A stretch of DNA of 64,000 nucleotides from Mycocentrospora acerina (GCA_022701365.1 JAKUHH010000090.1:869393-933392); one strand, 5' to 3'; counted from the first letter of the stretch, positions 12,656 through 25,288 are shown. Made by a program: numbers and translations. Notes: generated by a model from the sequence alone, not told the origin.

Positions 12656-15600
12656 TTCGATAAAGTTGAGGCCAGTAAATGCGTTTGGTAATGTGTCAAT
12701 CTGGCAAGAAAATATGAGATCAAATATCAGAATGAGCAAAACTTTGTGTTTCCTAGCCGATCTTAAGTATTTCAGTGATGAAAATGAGTCACTGAGACAT
12801 TCGGTGTTGAATGTGAGTCAGCGACCAACATGACCGGGGCGTGCATGATACCGCACGTGACTTGAGCTGCCCCGCTCGAGATTGATTCTCGACTGGAGGG
12901 TCGAAACATTCTGTTCAAAGCATGAAATATGAGCGATTTTCCAATCTAGCTAAAAACTCAAAGCTATATAAACAACACAGCTCAAGGCTTGGAAACCACT
13001 CTTGAGCTTCCAACTCACATTTCGGGGAAACTACCCCTAAGAGCCCTTCATGGGTCTCTGGAACACATTCCACGGGGCAATGATGAAAGTGTATTGATTC
13101 AAGAAATAAAACCGTTATTTTCTAATCGTACTCAATGATCTTAACATGTGCATTGTCATGCAAATTTATGAAAACCCTTTTTCGTGTAGATGTGGAAACA
13201 AAGCACTCTACCTCCGATCGTGACCAAAGTGTCAGCGTTAAAACTACCAGAAGACTGAGGCACATTTCTAATGAAATTCCTGATTCTTATGAGGTTGTCA
13301 GCCAACACCGGTGTACCATGCATGACATGGGTGAACACGTGAGCACCTAGAGCCTATATAGTCTTCTATCTGTACCCTACTAATAATACAACAAGTTCCT
13401 CCTCCAATTGATGTCTCATAAATGTAGAAATTCCAGGAGCTACTAGCCTTCTCATGTCTTGATGATCTTGCTTTCCTTGCCCAAGCACACTACATATTAC
13501 TACTCAATGTTTTCCAAAAGAAGAAAGATTCCATAACCATGCGAAATTATGAATTAGAAGATTTGAAGGAATTCAAAGTATTTATAGAGAAATCAAATAT
13601 AGTTGAGCAAGATGATCTGTTAAGTTGTCTAGAGAAGTCTGTTTGAATAAACTATCTGTTGACTATTCTTCACAAAATTCAACTCTCTGCGAACTGATAC
13701 CGCTTTTATTGTGTGAATACTTTTTCCACAGAAATTTGTTCATGAATAAAACCTATATATTATTGGGATTAGCTAGTGGTATCAATTGGCCGCATCGCGG
13801 GTAGCTTTTTGAATAGGTATTGCAAAATCATTTTCGAAACTTGCAGAGGTTATGTTAATCCATATTTGAATGTTATAGGTCATGCTACTGACCTTTTGAA
13901 AGACGTGCTGGAGATAAAAAAAATGGGCGAACATGAAATTAATGGACTGGGGGTTAAAGCAGGATTTTTCACACATAATCGGCAGATGATCTTCACCTTA
14001 TGGGGTAAAGAAGTTGGGAAAAACTTTGCTGTCAAATAACCATCAGTCATGTAGTAGTTTGCGTGTAATCAAGCGTCTGCCACCTAATGAGACATAGGAT
14101 CTATTTCTCAATTTTAAAGTTATTTCGCTTATAGTTGCCACTTTGTAAGAGCCTGATAGCACTTTGAGGTCCAGACAGGTGGCATTCCTTTTGATGACCG
14201 GGTAAACTTGGTCAAAAAGCAGAGAAGTAGATGATATTACTGAAGTTTCAGTGACGAAGATTATTTCTATTGAAGAAAAAAAAGCTCAATGTAAGTTTTG
14301 AGTTACACGGAACTTAATATGATGGCAGTGAACATAAAAGTCTGCCAAAAATAGATTGTCTTTTGTGTACGCCAGCACAGAAATCTGTACTAAATTATTC
14401 TCATTCAGATTTATAACAATATCAAATAAGTGATTAGATTTTCAACAAATTAATACGGTTTTGACAAAATTTGCACTCTCGGAGAGCACGTGGGCGGACT
14501 AGGACGCGTACTGAAACTAGTAATACCGTCCCTGGGATTGGATATTGATGCTTTTATTTTGAAGATCAAGAGAATGGAACATTGATCCTATTGACGTTTT
14601 ATATTATGATTAAAATCAATTAATTTATCTTGGTTAAGTGGATTCTCAATATTCCGACAATGAACGCAGAAAAAATTGAAGCGCAACGACTTGTACATAT
14701 CCCCAAAATTAGACCTCATCAAGAGAAATATTGAAAAAATTCGATTCTCGTTTGAAAAGATCGACCGTAAAGATGGATCTCAAAATAATCTAAAGTTGAG
14801 GTATCTTTGTGCCTTTTTGTAAATGATAGAATGTAGAATTGAAACCTTGAGCAAAGCTTTTAATCTTCGGAAAGAGTAAGGAGGCATTCTAGTCAAGCAG
14901 ACCGACCCTGTTGGTTAACTATAGATGAGAAAGACAGACAAAATCACGCGTTAATGAGTGCACTTATTAAATCAAAAAGAATTTTCATCGTTCAAGGCTC
15001 ACTTTAAAATTATTCTCAGCTGCAGACTTTCAGTTTTAATTTAGTGGTGGAAAAAGCCATAACTGCGGAGGTACACATGTTGTGTTTGCAATATGATCTA
15101 TAGACGCTTGATGGAGCATCGTTGCAAACTATTTAGATTTTGAGCTTGTGTACGCGATGGCCGCCATGAAGATGTTTTGGGCTAATTGGTTGTGGCACCA
15201 GCCGATTACTTAGCATGTGCACTCCCTGTAATACAATACCAGTAGTATACACGCAGTGATACATACATCAGACTCCACTTTTGGTCTCATCCTATCGTCA
15301 GTTTGCGTTCTAATTGAGGCATTTTGAGACGTTTACATGTAAGTCTAATCTGCTCATAGATTGAGCGCATTTAGCATTGATTTTATCTGCGCCAAGTCTC
15401 TTTTGCATTAGCCCATCTGCATGGGTCAATCCGAGATACACATTTGTGAGATGCAGAAAAAATAACTTTTCTATTGATCATCATGGAAGCTTTCTAAAGG
15501 ATTAGTATGATAAATCGCGCTCGCATTCTGACTTTCCAAGCCAACAAATTCAGAATGTCAAACATCTTTGCGAACCGATATATGTAGTTTGCTTCTCGGC

Positions 15601-15787
15601 GGGTGGCCAAGTGTCAGATGAGGCAGTGTAGCGACCGGCAGGGTGCTCATTAGCAGAATTAATTCAAGTCGTTAATTAATTGTAGCTTTATTCTGAATTT
15701 GAATGTCGGGAGAAATTACTACATGGAGATCTACGAAGACTGAAATCAGACAATCTAAGATTTTTGAAAGATTACCGAGCATACATA
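12656..15787. other. AT-rich intergenic region with one LTR-like repeat
   Basis: No gene recognised. It contains a copy of a dispersed LTR-like repeat (13296-13418) and a TATA-like GCTATATAAACA around 12962 that leads to no ORF. An 87-codon frame at 13776-14039 has no motif. The base composition and lack of codon structure suggest decayed repeat-rich DNA. Confidence 0.5.
13296..13418. repeat. LTR-like dispersed repeat, copy A
   Basis: It begins TGTCAGCCAACAC and contains GTGAGCACC, the TATA-like CCTATATAGTC and the block CTAATAATACAACAAGTTC. It ends in a degenerate ATGTCTCA. The same ordered blocks recur at 38470-38589 and 40590-40708. In copy C the ends form a TGTCAG/CTGACA inverted pair, as expected of a retrotransposon LTR. 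Copy A has diverged ends and I see no internal element next to it, so it reads as a solo LTR. No clear target-site duplication was found. Confidence 0.65.
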
Positions 15788-16831
15788 CTATGGCGTAATG
15801 GCCATTATTCTCTTTAGCCAAGCACGCTTTGCGGATATAGCTGCCTCAATGAGGGGAACATCCGGGTTGTTGACTGCATCGAATAAGTGGACGGCTCCTG
15901 GCCAGACGTGTAACTCGCATGTTGACGCACAACGCCACATGTTCATTGCATACGTGACTGCGGGATCACGGAACACCTCGCATTCAGCTGTGTCAATATA
16001 TCCCTGTGGGAGATTTGATAAATCAGTGGCTCGTGATGGTGACTGATACATTGTGACTTCGTCGGTTCCCCGAGAATTTCCAAGAACATGTTCCCAAGCC
16101 CTACGGTTCGTGACGCCGCTCCACGGAACACCATACTCAAACTGCTGGTCTGAGACACTTTCACAACGGTCGTCGAGCATGGGCGACAGCAACATCTGTG
16201 CCTTAATGGGTACCGTGGGGAGCTTTCTGTCTCGGGCCATAAGGCACGTGACCGCAGCCAACGGTGCACCGCCCGACACTGCAAGCACGACAATTTCTGC
16301 TGGATTGATGCCCAGGTTTTCAGCATTTGCAGATGTCCAGACCAGCCCGGCGTAGCAGTCCTCGGCTGGCCCCGGTGCATGCGTCTCAGGTGCGAGGCGG
16401 TATTCAACGGACACGACGACGCATGTAATGTCCTTGAGTAGTTCCATCAGCTGTGGGACGGCACTGAAACGGTCGCCAGAAACCATACCGCCACCATGGA
16501 TGTGGTAGACAGCGGGTAGTGCCGTTGTCGATGCCTTTGATGTAAATACTGACAACAAGATTGTGTTGCCATCAGGGCCGGTAATCGAGTGCTCCGTGTG
16601 CGTTAGATGAGGGTTTGCATTCAAGACAGTGTCAGCATTGGTGACAAAGGCCTCATCACCGCCGGCTGCCAAGTCACGAAGAAAGCGGACATCGAGCTCT
16701 TCTGGCAGTAAGAAGGCGCCGACGATGGGGGCAAGCACGGGATCAAGGACAGGGCGTGGAACCGTGATGCGTGAGTCGAGCTGCGCCGCCTGCGAATAAG
16801 GGTACGGATAGGGCGTGGAAGCGGTCGACAT
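15788..16831 (-). CDS. HSL/acetyl-esterase-type alpha/beta hydrolase
   Basis: 347 residues, single exon, ATG at 16831. The oxyanion-hole motif HIHGGGM lies at about residues 110-116. The nucleophile serine sits in AVSGG (about residue 186), where the usual first Gly of GxSxG is Ala. The acid is probably Asp289 in EVFRDP and the base His315 in GAVHLF. YRLAPE near 145-150 is the typical conserved block of the hormone-sensitive-lipase family. There is no signal peptide, so a cytosolic esterase or deacetylase of small esters is likely. The gene is more GC-rich than its surroundings. It is divergent from a decayed acetyltransferase-like gene that begins about 0.6 kb away, a pairing that would make sense for making and removing acyl esters, though this is inference. 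Confidence 0.9.
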   Translation of the reverse strand: MSTASTPYPYPYSQAAQLDSRITVPRPVLDPVLAPIVGAFLLPEELDVRFLRDLAAGGDEAFVTNADTVLNANPHLTHTEHSITGPDGNTILLSVFTSKASTTALPAVYHIHGGGMVSGDRFSAVPQLMELLKDITCVVVSVEYRLAPETHAPGPAEDCYAGLVWTSANAENLGINPAEIVVLAVSGGAPLAAVTCLMARDRKLPTVPIKAQMLLSPMLDDRCESVSDQQFEYGVPWSGVTNRRAWEHVLGNSRGTDEVTMYQSPSRATDLSNLPQGYIDTAECEVFRDPAVTYAMNMWRCASTCELHVWPGAVHLFDAVNNPDVPLIEAAISAKRAWLKRIMAITP

Positions 16832-17423
16832 GGAGAGACCATTGATGCGTGTATGCGCTGAGGACCCGCGCGAGCACTGGAATAATTAGTGCGGCCAAGC
16901 TGCAAAGGTGTGCGCACATATGAGCGAGTTGTCGGCAGGATTGCACGTGTGGCTTGGCACGTACAGGGACCGGATGGGCTTATCATGAGTGAACATCCAT
17001 GCGGAAGACTCCACAAATCTGCTCCCCAAGATGCCCCCACTCCAGCGGCTACGCTTCGTGTGTGCATGCCCACGCTAGCCTGCCCGCCATATAGCGCCGG
17101 CGCAGGCCACGCGAAGCGCAACAAACCCGGCAGTCTGGGGACACACGCGACGACGCTGCATGCGCGTCACCATCAGGGAGCCAATGCTGTCTCAGCACAG
17201 CGTAATACACCAAGATTTGGCGGGACTTTCCAAAAGCAGTCTCCATATTTGTGGTTTAGACCCTGCATTGTCAAGCACTCCCCGTGCACCAAGCCTTGTA
17301 CATTGCTCCTGGCACTCGCCCGGTACAGCATCACGTGCAGCATCCCCCAGCTCGAGAAGCTGCGATCGTTGGGTATGTGACAGCCTCGAAGCAAGTTTCA
17401 CTTTTCATTCCCACTTTGACCAC
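16832..17423. promoter_or_regulatory. GC-rich intergenic region between divergent genes
   Basis: This 0.6-kb stretch separates the minus-strand hydrolase start from the plus-strand acetyltransferase remnant and would have held both promoters. It is notably GC-rich, so both strands show long overlapping open frames without family motifs; I treat those as composition artefacts. No specific operator is recognised. Confidence 0.45.
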
Positions 17424-18161
17424 CACAGGCAAAACCGAGCAACGCTCGGTAGTATGCCAGGGCTAAGGGTTTTTACCACATCGTGGGTCTGTCTGCTTAC
17501 AACCATCTTGCCGGGACTTCCTCTGCGTTCGACGTGCGCAGTCACATATACTCCGCGTTGGCAGACGTGACCCGCAAGTATGGCATTTTCTTCACCATTC
17601 CCGTCAGCAAAGGATTCCTAGACGCTTACTTTGCCCGGCTCCCCTACTTGGGTCTCACCCGCAGTGTTTTCTTCATCGTGCGGTCGCAGCCCGTGGTTGC
17701 AGGTAGAGAAGACGACGAACTCGATGCAATTCTTCAAGAGCAACATGACACTAACTTCAAATCCAATTACAGCTCATTACCTTTCTGGCGCTTGCTCATT
17801 TTGCAGGATCCTGGCGAGGAAATCTTAGACAGCCAATGCTATCTCTAAGGACATTCCCAATACTTCTCTCGTGTTCAATTTCACTGTAAGAAATGATAGA
17901 AACACAGTTTTTGAACTGTCAAATACGTGGCGATTTAACGGCTCTGTAGAGGCTGAGGCCAGCGCCCACTAGAAGATGAGAAGAACAATCTACAGTCAGA
18001 GCTCAGTAGTATCTGGCAGTGTTGTGACAATGAACGTAGTTTCAAATACGGAAGGAGTGCTGACAACAGGATTTAGTTGGCAGGAGGACATCGTCGATGA
18101 AACTGTGGTGGTCAGGCTGATCGAGGGAATCAGACGGTATTTCGAGTCTTTCAATAAATGA
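17424..18161 (+). pseudogene. Broken alcohol-acetyltransferase-like gene
   Basis: Only the two ends of the protein remain. The N-terminal part reads GKTEQRSVVCQG in one frame and then continues in another as GFYHIVGLSAYN through FFTIPVSKGFLDAYFARLP to LPFWRLLILQD (about 17483-17848). The change of frame near 17461-17470 implies a small indel. The C-terminal part, at 17976-18161, reads FSQSS-like YSQSSVVSGSVVTMNVVS, GFSWQEDIVDE and a final helix, which matches the end of fungal alcohol acetyltransferase-like proteins. The family is normally about 450-500 residues. The middle, including the expected HHxxxDG catalytic block, is missing between 17848 and 17976. A multi-exon gene is excluded because there is no space for the missing domain. 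Confidence 0.72.
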
Positions 18162-19318
18162 GAGTACAGTTGTCATTTTCTGGAAGAATCTGTGCCTAGC
18201 AAGGGTTCTGGTTTAAATTCAACACAAAGTCTAATCTACAGAATTCGAAGTACATTCGCGAAATGATTAGCTACAATTTCTTAAGATTGGACTTTGTGAA
18301 AAGAAAGTTATATAACAAACCTTTTTGCGATGACAACCAATCAATACTGTGAGAAATGAAGTGGCAGAGAATTATGATAGTAGCAGATGCAATCGATGTT
18401 CTGATAGTGAATTAGGATGACAGTGACATCCTACCATGGGCGATTGTGGGTGGCGTGGATACGAACGGGCGAAAAACAGTGCGTTATTCACCACATGCAT
18501 TCACCAGCATAACCCGGCATGTCAATAGTCTTGCAGGAACCGTGGCGCTGCCCAGTGGTCATTCGGCAGTGTTGTCCGCCCAGATTCTTGGCAGTGAGAC
18601 GGGATGACCATATATGTACCTTCCATTAGCGGCCGACTGTGGCAAAATCTGATTCTATTTACCTGCCGGGACCCACAATTGCTACGCTAAATCGTATCAA
18701 CTCCATTCTTCACACAATTTATTGAAGGGCTATGGTTTTGAGTACGTCATGTCAAAGACTTTGTACCACGTTCAAACCTTGAATATACAATCATATTGTT
18801 GAAAAGACGAGTACATCACAAAATAAGCTTGAAAACTTACGAGGTCAGCCTAAGAAGTGATTTTTGTGATTCAAATGGATCGAAGGCTTCGTATTAGAAA
18901 CGGCCTAGGCCGTCGACTCTCTACACTAGAATCTGTGACCCCAGTAAGACGCGAACTTTTCAAGACTTTACTAATCATCTAACTCTACACTAGCGTACGA
19001 CTTCAGCTGACGATTCGAACGAAGTTGCCAATCTCCACATTTGGTTCTACGCTGCGGTTCGGTGGTTGTACGTGACCCCGATCGCATTGCCTTGATAATG
19101 AGAGACCCGCCTTTTTTGTTCGGGCCCATGTCACCTCACATAATCGGCATGGTACCTTGCACAAAAGGGACCATTTATCGGTCAGGCGGCTTGTGTTAAG
19201 ATACATAGGAAACCAGTGACCTGCTCGCGTATATCGCACGTATACTTGCGTATCTACTTTATCTTCTCTCATAATACCGTCTTGACTCGTTTTCTCTCCT
19301 AAGCCCATAATATCCAAG
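18162..19318. other. Upstream region of the isocyanide synthase gene
   Basis: No gene seen. A pyrimidine-rich tract (about 19245-19310, TCTACTTTATCTTCTCTC and similar) lies just before the proposed start, as is common at fungal transcription starts. I searched by eye for the copper-response octamer TTTGCTCA here on both strands and found none. Confidence 0.5.
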
Positions 19319-22300
19319 ATGTTCAACATTGACCATAGAAGGGAGAGTTCGGTCAACAGCAAAAGCCTGAAAGCATGTGAAAGTTTACATATCATCAATG
19401 TAAAGGTGTTTGATTATAGCTCTTCTGACTTGTCAGACTCGATCATGGATATGAAGGATCCTTCAAGTAACCCCCCCAACGCACTTGGTATCTCTTGGGT
19501 GGATGAGGAGCCTCCCCAACCTGTTCCTTCTATTACAACAACGAAGAGTGTTTCCCATCAAATCCTGGACATAATATTCGAGTACTCTCTCAACAAATTC
19601 GATGATTCAAAAGAGCGGCTGGCCGCAGGTACTTTCAACTTCCTGAATATCATCGACTCGTTCGTTACAGCCGGGAAGCGAGTGGAAGCATGTCTACCAG
19701 CATTCCCATTCAAGTCAGCCAATAAGGTGTATAAGGTGCTTGGTGTTCTCCCTGACAAGGCTGAAGAGCTGGCTCTGGAGCGGCTGAACTGCATGTGCGC
19801 ACGTATCAAGGAATTGTATAAACCAGGCGCCCGGGTCACTATAATTTCTGATGGTATCACATATAATGGTTTGTTCCCGGCTATGTCTTCGAGATGCAGT
19901 TATGTTACATGCTGAATTTACCACAGATCTACTATCGATATCGGATCGCGACACCTGGGCTTATGGTGAAGCCCTGCGTAAAATGGCTGTCGAGAAATCC
20001 TTCAATAATGTAGGCTTCGCTCGAATGAGCGATCTACTTGACCTCAAGCTGCCAGAGAAGCTAAGAGAGATCACCTACGTTGCCAACTGCACCAACTACC
20101 GACGGCTACTTCTCAATAAGTACGGCAGGCCCGATATTGACATTGACCAGGAGATTTTGAAGAATCGAGACACTAAACTCACCTATCTTGGCTACAGGAA
20201 GTTTTTGGAGTCGGATTTGAAGCACATTTTCCCTCTCAGCGAGCATCGAGGCAGCAATGCTTATAAGAGAGATGTGAAGTACCTTGCAAAGCAAATGCTC
20301 ATCCGCGGAGATGTATGTTCTAAATTCTAATCGGCGAGGAGACCTTAAAATAGCCCACAGCTAACTGACGTAACAGGCCTTTGCTGGAGCAGTCAAACAT
20401 GCCTTTCCCCATCATCTGCGTCTCTCCATTCATGAATCTATAGGAGAGCACAAGGTATCAATAAGTCTTCTGAATACTAGGACTGGATACACAACTCCAT
20501 GGCATTGTAGTGTCGCCCTACTAGCAGATGGGGAATGGGTCAGTACTCCCATGGGTGACTTTCAAAAAGACCCTCGGCTTGAGATTGTATACGAGAATGG
20601 CCGACCCAGTTATTTCAAGGAGAAAGCAGGAGAAAATGGATCCCCTACTATTAAAGAGAGTTCAGAAAGCTATCTACAGACACCTAAGCGTTTCAGTGGA
20701 ACTCTCAGCGGGTATTCCTCCCCTAGTGTGGCCTCGGTCGCCAGCGGACACTCGACACCCACCAGTCAGACCCCAGTCACTTCTTCTGAGCAGTCACCCA
20801 GTTTATCAATTGGAATAAATAAAGATACAAGTGAATCGAAAAGTTCACATACAGGTGGCACAAATTCGACGGCATACGGTCGTAGGCTCTTACCTCAGAT
20901 CATGGATAGCCTGGCAGCGGCCGAGCCAGATCGAATCGTGTTTTCAGTCGCAGAAGGCTCGAGTAACTCGCTTCAATTCCGGAATATTAGTGCTCAAAAA
21001 TTTATCAAAGCAGTCGACAAAACGGCTTGGTGGCTTCAAAACCAGGTTGGTAACCCGGCATCAATCCAACCAGTGGGTTACATTGGACCACACGATCTTC
21101 GACACATTCTATTGACCTACGCCTGTGTCAAGGCTGGCTATGCTGCACTGTATCTATCGCCAAAGAACAGCACGAAAGGAGCTTTGGCGGTCTTGGAAGC
21201 AACCAAATGCGATATATGGGTAAAGGCCAGCGAAGAGGCTACTATCCCGCTGGTGAAGGACATTATGCAGAATCGGCCCGTGAGATTACTGGAACTTCCA
21301 ATTCTCGACGATCTACTCGATGCTGAGTTTACTGAACCTTTTCCATACAACAAGATGTTTGAAGAAGTAAGCACGGATCCATTCTGCTTCTTACATACCT
21401 CTGGGTCTACCGGCATTCCTAAACCTATTCCTTGGTCACATGCGTTGATAGGCACGATGGATGCAGTGCGCCTACTCCCACCCACTCAAGGTGATGGAGG
21501 CTTAGCACCGTGGACGTCAGACTGGAAGCAAGGCGATACCATTTACTCATCGTTTCCTATGTGTCATGTAAGTATTCTGACGGAGTCATTTCATCAAAAT
21601 TCAAAGCTAATTTTGTGATGATAGGGTGCTGGCATCATCATGAACATCATTTTGCCTGCTCTGTTTGGCCTGCGTTGTATTTTGGGACCAGCAAACGTCC
21701 TGCCTAATGTTTCTCTGATTGAAACGCTCGCCGTTCAAGCGGAGATTGACATCTGGAGCATGGTTCCATCACTTGTTGACGAACTTGGCGAGACGCCCGA
21801 AGTTCTGATAAAGTTAAAATCGTCGAAGTTCATATGCGCATCTGGCGGTGAGCCCTATCTCTCCATCCGGAAGAAATCCTTAACTAACGGTATGAAGGTC
21901 CTGTAAGCCCTATCAGTGCCGGCAAAGTGAATGATGTGATCAGAGTATTGAACCTGACCGGTACTACAGAGGGTCTGTTTATCGGTAACCTTGTAGTACC
22001 AAGGGAAGACTGGCTCTGGTTCGCGTTCCACCCTTACTCCGGATTTGAGTTCAAGGAAGTGGAACCTGACACGTATGAGCATTGGGTGCATCGTAATACG
22101 CACGCATCATTGTTCCAAGGTATTTTCCACACGTTTCCAGACGAACAGTCCATCAATTTTAAGGATCTGTATATGCAACATCCTACTAAGCCAAATCTTT
22201 GGGCTTTCAAAGGCCGAAATGATGATCTCGTTGTTCTGTCCAACGGATACAAGATTTTGCCTCTGGAAACGGAGGCCTTTATCACCTCTCACCCAGCCAT

Positions 22301-24458
22301 CAATGGGTGCCTTGTTACAGGGAGCAATAAACCTCGGGCAGGGCTATTAATTGAGCTCAAAGATTCGTCTTTGAAGTCCGACGAGCTATTCGAGAGCATC
22401 TGGGCAACGGTCGAGAAGGCTAACTCAATGTCCCGGCACACAGACCAGCTATTACGGGACTTTATAACTTTTGCAGAACCAGACAAGCCATTCGTCCGAA
22501 CAGATAAGGGGACTATCAAGAGAAGAGCCACATTAGCACTCTATGATGACTATATCGAACGATTTTACAGCTCGCGAAATGATGAAACAGCGTTTTTTGT
22601 CGACACCACTTCGAAAGAGTCGATTCAGGAATCAATTCGAGAGATTCTTACCTCTTCATCGACTCAGGTCCAACACGCTTTGCCTGATGATGATCTTTTC
22701 TCTCTCGGCCTGGACTCACTTGGTGTTTTTGCGGCTGTGAAGGCTATTCGAGCGGCCATCAAAGGATTAGATCAACTTGCTCCTCGTCACCTCTACGCCA
22801 ACCCTACTCTCGCTAAGTTCTCTGCTGCACTCACACAATTGATTTCTGAAACAAGGAGAGTAGACAACGCTGTCAATGGCAAGCGTTTAGAGGACAGTAG
22901 AGAGTCGACAATCGAACGTATGATTAGGCGACAAAAGGCACATCAATCATTTAGGCTCAATCCATTCGACTATGTCAATCCGAACCACTACATGGGACTA
23001 GTCTTTTACTTTCCGCTCCAGGCGGGGGTTAGCTCTGAAGACGCCTTTGCTAATTTGAAAGAGGGCCTCAACCGCACGATGGAACTCATTCCAGCTCTTG
23101 GAGGCAAGATGATAGACTGCTCCAAACACGAAATAGGGTTTTCCAAAGGCGAACTATGCGTAGCTGTTCCACCCATTTCCGCACCAACACGCAATCGACT
23201 AGTGTATAAGGACCTTTCGCATATACTTCCGTCGTTCGACCAGCTGCGTGATGGTGGATTCGTGCCTTCTGCCTTCAAGGATGAGCTTGTCCTACGACAG
23301 GATACGTTCCCGCAGCTTCCCGCAGATATATTTGTCGCGCAGGCAAATTTTGTTGACGGCGGTTGCATACTTGCTATAGATCTTAATCACTGTTGTCTCG
23401 ATGGAGTTGGTTTCATGATCGCTCTCAAAGTGTGGGCCGAGAATTGCAGATATCTTCAGGGGGATGAGTCGGCAACTTGCGACTGGTATGATCCAGAGAG
23501 CTTCAATCATAGCCTTCCTGAAATCCTCCACGAAGTGGAAGGCTATGCTCGACCCGAGACCGAAATTGACCCTGACACCTGGGGATTTCTCCCATTTGTT
23601 CCCTTGGGTCAAGAAGCATCGAAGAAGTCATCAGACAAAAGCAAGCTCAATGAAAGACCTCTTGGGCCGCCACCTGTCTTTCCATTGCATTCTGTCTGGC
23701 CGCTGCCTCCCGCCGAGAAAAAGCTGGATACGACCTTGTTCTTGATTCCACCCGAGAAAGTGCAACAGCTCAAGCAGGATGTCATGGCTGATCCGGAGGC
23801 TAAGGGTGTCATCACATCAGTCAGTGATATTGTGCAGGCTTTTTTCTGGAGATCAGCCTTGAAGGCACGCTATCGCGTCTCAAATGAGCTTCTGGGAGAA
23901 TCATTTGGGCCAGAAGACATGTCCATTCTCGAGTTGCCGACTGATGGCCGTCCATATTTCTCGTCACTCCTGCCGTCGACGTATATGGGAAGTTTACTAA
24001 TCTTAAACCGCTCCAGTATGCCTGTTAAAGAGCTTGTATCGCCTGATACAAGCATTGGGCGCATCGCACATCTGCTACGCGGGTCTGCCTCGCGTATCAC
24101 ACCCTCTCTCGTGCACGATGCATTTACACTGTTGCAATCATTACCTGACAGAAGCAGGTTCTCAACAGCTAATATGGGCCTTGATCACATGCACGCTATG
24201 ATTTCAAATATGATCCTGTTCCAGACAAGTGAAATCTGCTTTGGCGATGCCTTTTTTGCGAACAAAGGCTCACCGCAATCGATGCGCCCACAGCTCGAGC
24301 GAGCCAGTGGTCGCTTTCGGTTTTTGGTTATCTTCCCCATGAAACAGGATGGGGGTGTTGAGCTGGTACTAGGAACTTTCCCCGAGGAGCGGGAAATGCT
24401 CAAGTTGGACACTGAGTTCATGAAATATGCAGAGCTTGTAGACGTGGATGTCTGCTAA
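19319..24458 (+). CDS. crmA: CrmA-like isocyanide synthase-NRPS-like hybrid (ICS-A-T-transferase)
   Basis: Exons 19319-19868, 19927-20312, 20377-21567, 21625-21847 and 21898-24458 join in frame to about 1636 residues. The start may instead be the in-frame ATG at 19445. Residues about 60-390 form an isocyanide synthase domain of the DIT1/PvcA family (IISDGITYND, GFARMSDLL, LRLSIHES, TTPWHCSVAL). A Ser/Thr-rich linker follows. The adenylation domain has FLHTSGSTGIPKP near residue 650, NLTGTTEG, GRNDDLVVLSNGYK and the closing Lys in KGTIKR. The thiolation domain has DLFSLGLDSLG near 1050, with its phosphopantetheine Ser. A C-terminal BAHD-like transferase carries HCCLDG (HxxxD) near 1280; its usual DFGWG is only weakly kept. 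This is the domain order of Aspergillus CrmA, which converts an amino acid (valine) into an isonitrile and elaborates it. The substrate here is not proven. Confidence 0.88.
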
Positions 24459-25192
24459 TTTCAAATGTAAAAATCGATACTGTCAATTTCAGGCTTTGAA
24501 TTTTCGGTTTAGCTCTCATAATTCTACTTCCATTTGATCAGGTCAGGAGTCAATCAGAATTCTCCGCCTGATAGAGATAAATACCCGACCACTTTTTGAA
24601 CCGCTAGATTGATCAGACTTATTTTAGAATCATGGGTATCAACACTTTATCTTATCAATCAAAACAAAAACAAGTTGATATTCGATGATGATTCAAAAGG
24701 TCACTATTCAAATGACGATCGTACTGGAAAATCTATCGAAAATTCGAATGAGTAGATATTGAGAATGTTCAGGGTGTATTTGTTGAAATCAACTTGATAG
24801 AATGTTTGACTGCTATCCTTTGTCGTATGGAGTTTACCAATCTACTAGCCTCAAAACTAGAGATCAATTAGTTTTTGGCTGTGACATCTATGCAATTAGT
24901 TGTCAATGTACGTCGGATAGAAGAAAAATTTCACGTTGGGTTATCGGACCAATTGTGCCTTTATCTCAACCCGACGTATTGGATGCAACTCAAAGAACTA
25001 TTGAGTCCTCACAAGATATTATTCAAACCCACCTGCTAATTCGGGTTACCTTTATCCGGTGTCCGGTCTATCGTGAGAGACTGCATATTTAGCTTATATG
25101 TGCTTACCGAGATGTATACTTTGTGGCCGAGCTCAGCGTGCATACCCGCTAGATGGTTCAGTATCAACATGGTTAGCTTTTTTTCGGCATTA

Positions 25193-25200
25193 TTTGCTCA
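25193..25200 (+). promoter_or_regulatory. Candidate copper-response element (Mac1-type), site 1
   Basis: TTTGCTCA matches the yeast Mac1 consensus TTTGC(T/G)C(A/G). It lies about 460 bases upstream of the MFS start. A second inverted copy is 80 bases away. In yeast Mac1 needs paired sites. Assignment to a fungal copper factor is inference. Confidence 0.4.
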
Positions 25201-25280
25201 AAGGTGCTCAATTGTTGCCGTACTCTTGGCAAACGAAGGATCACAGCCACGCGCGCGACTCATGAGGATGGCTTGCAGAT

Positions 25281-25288
25281 TGAGCAAA
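25281..25288 (-). promoter_or_regulatory. Candidate copper-response element (Mac1-type), site 2
   Basis: TGAGCAAA on the plus strand is TTTGCTCA on the minus strand, facing site 1. It is about 370 bases upstream of the transporter ATG. The same octamer also occurs singly elsewhere in this window, so only the close pairing is notable. Confidence 0.4.

Noticed and set aside
12732..12739. Other TTTGCTCA octamers (about 12732, 14848, 45626, 56207) as copper-response elements
   Set aside because: Each is single, and some lie within or near coding sequence; only the close inverted pair upstream of the transporter was kept.
16889..17380. 163-codon open frame in the GC-rich spacer
   Set aside because: Long frames exist on both strands here because the DNA is GC-rich; the translation has no motif and overlaps the divergent promoter region.
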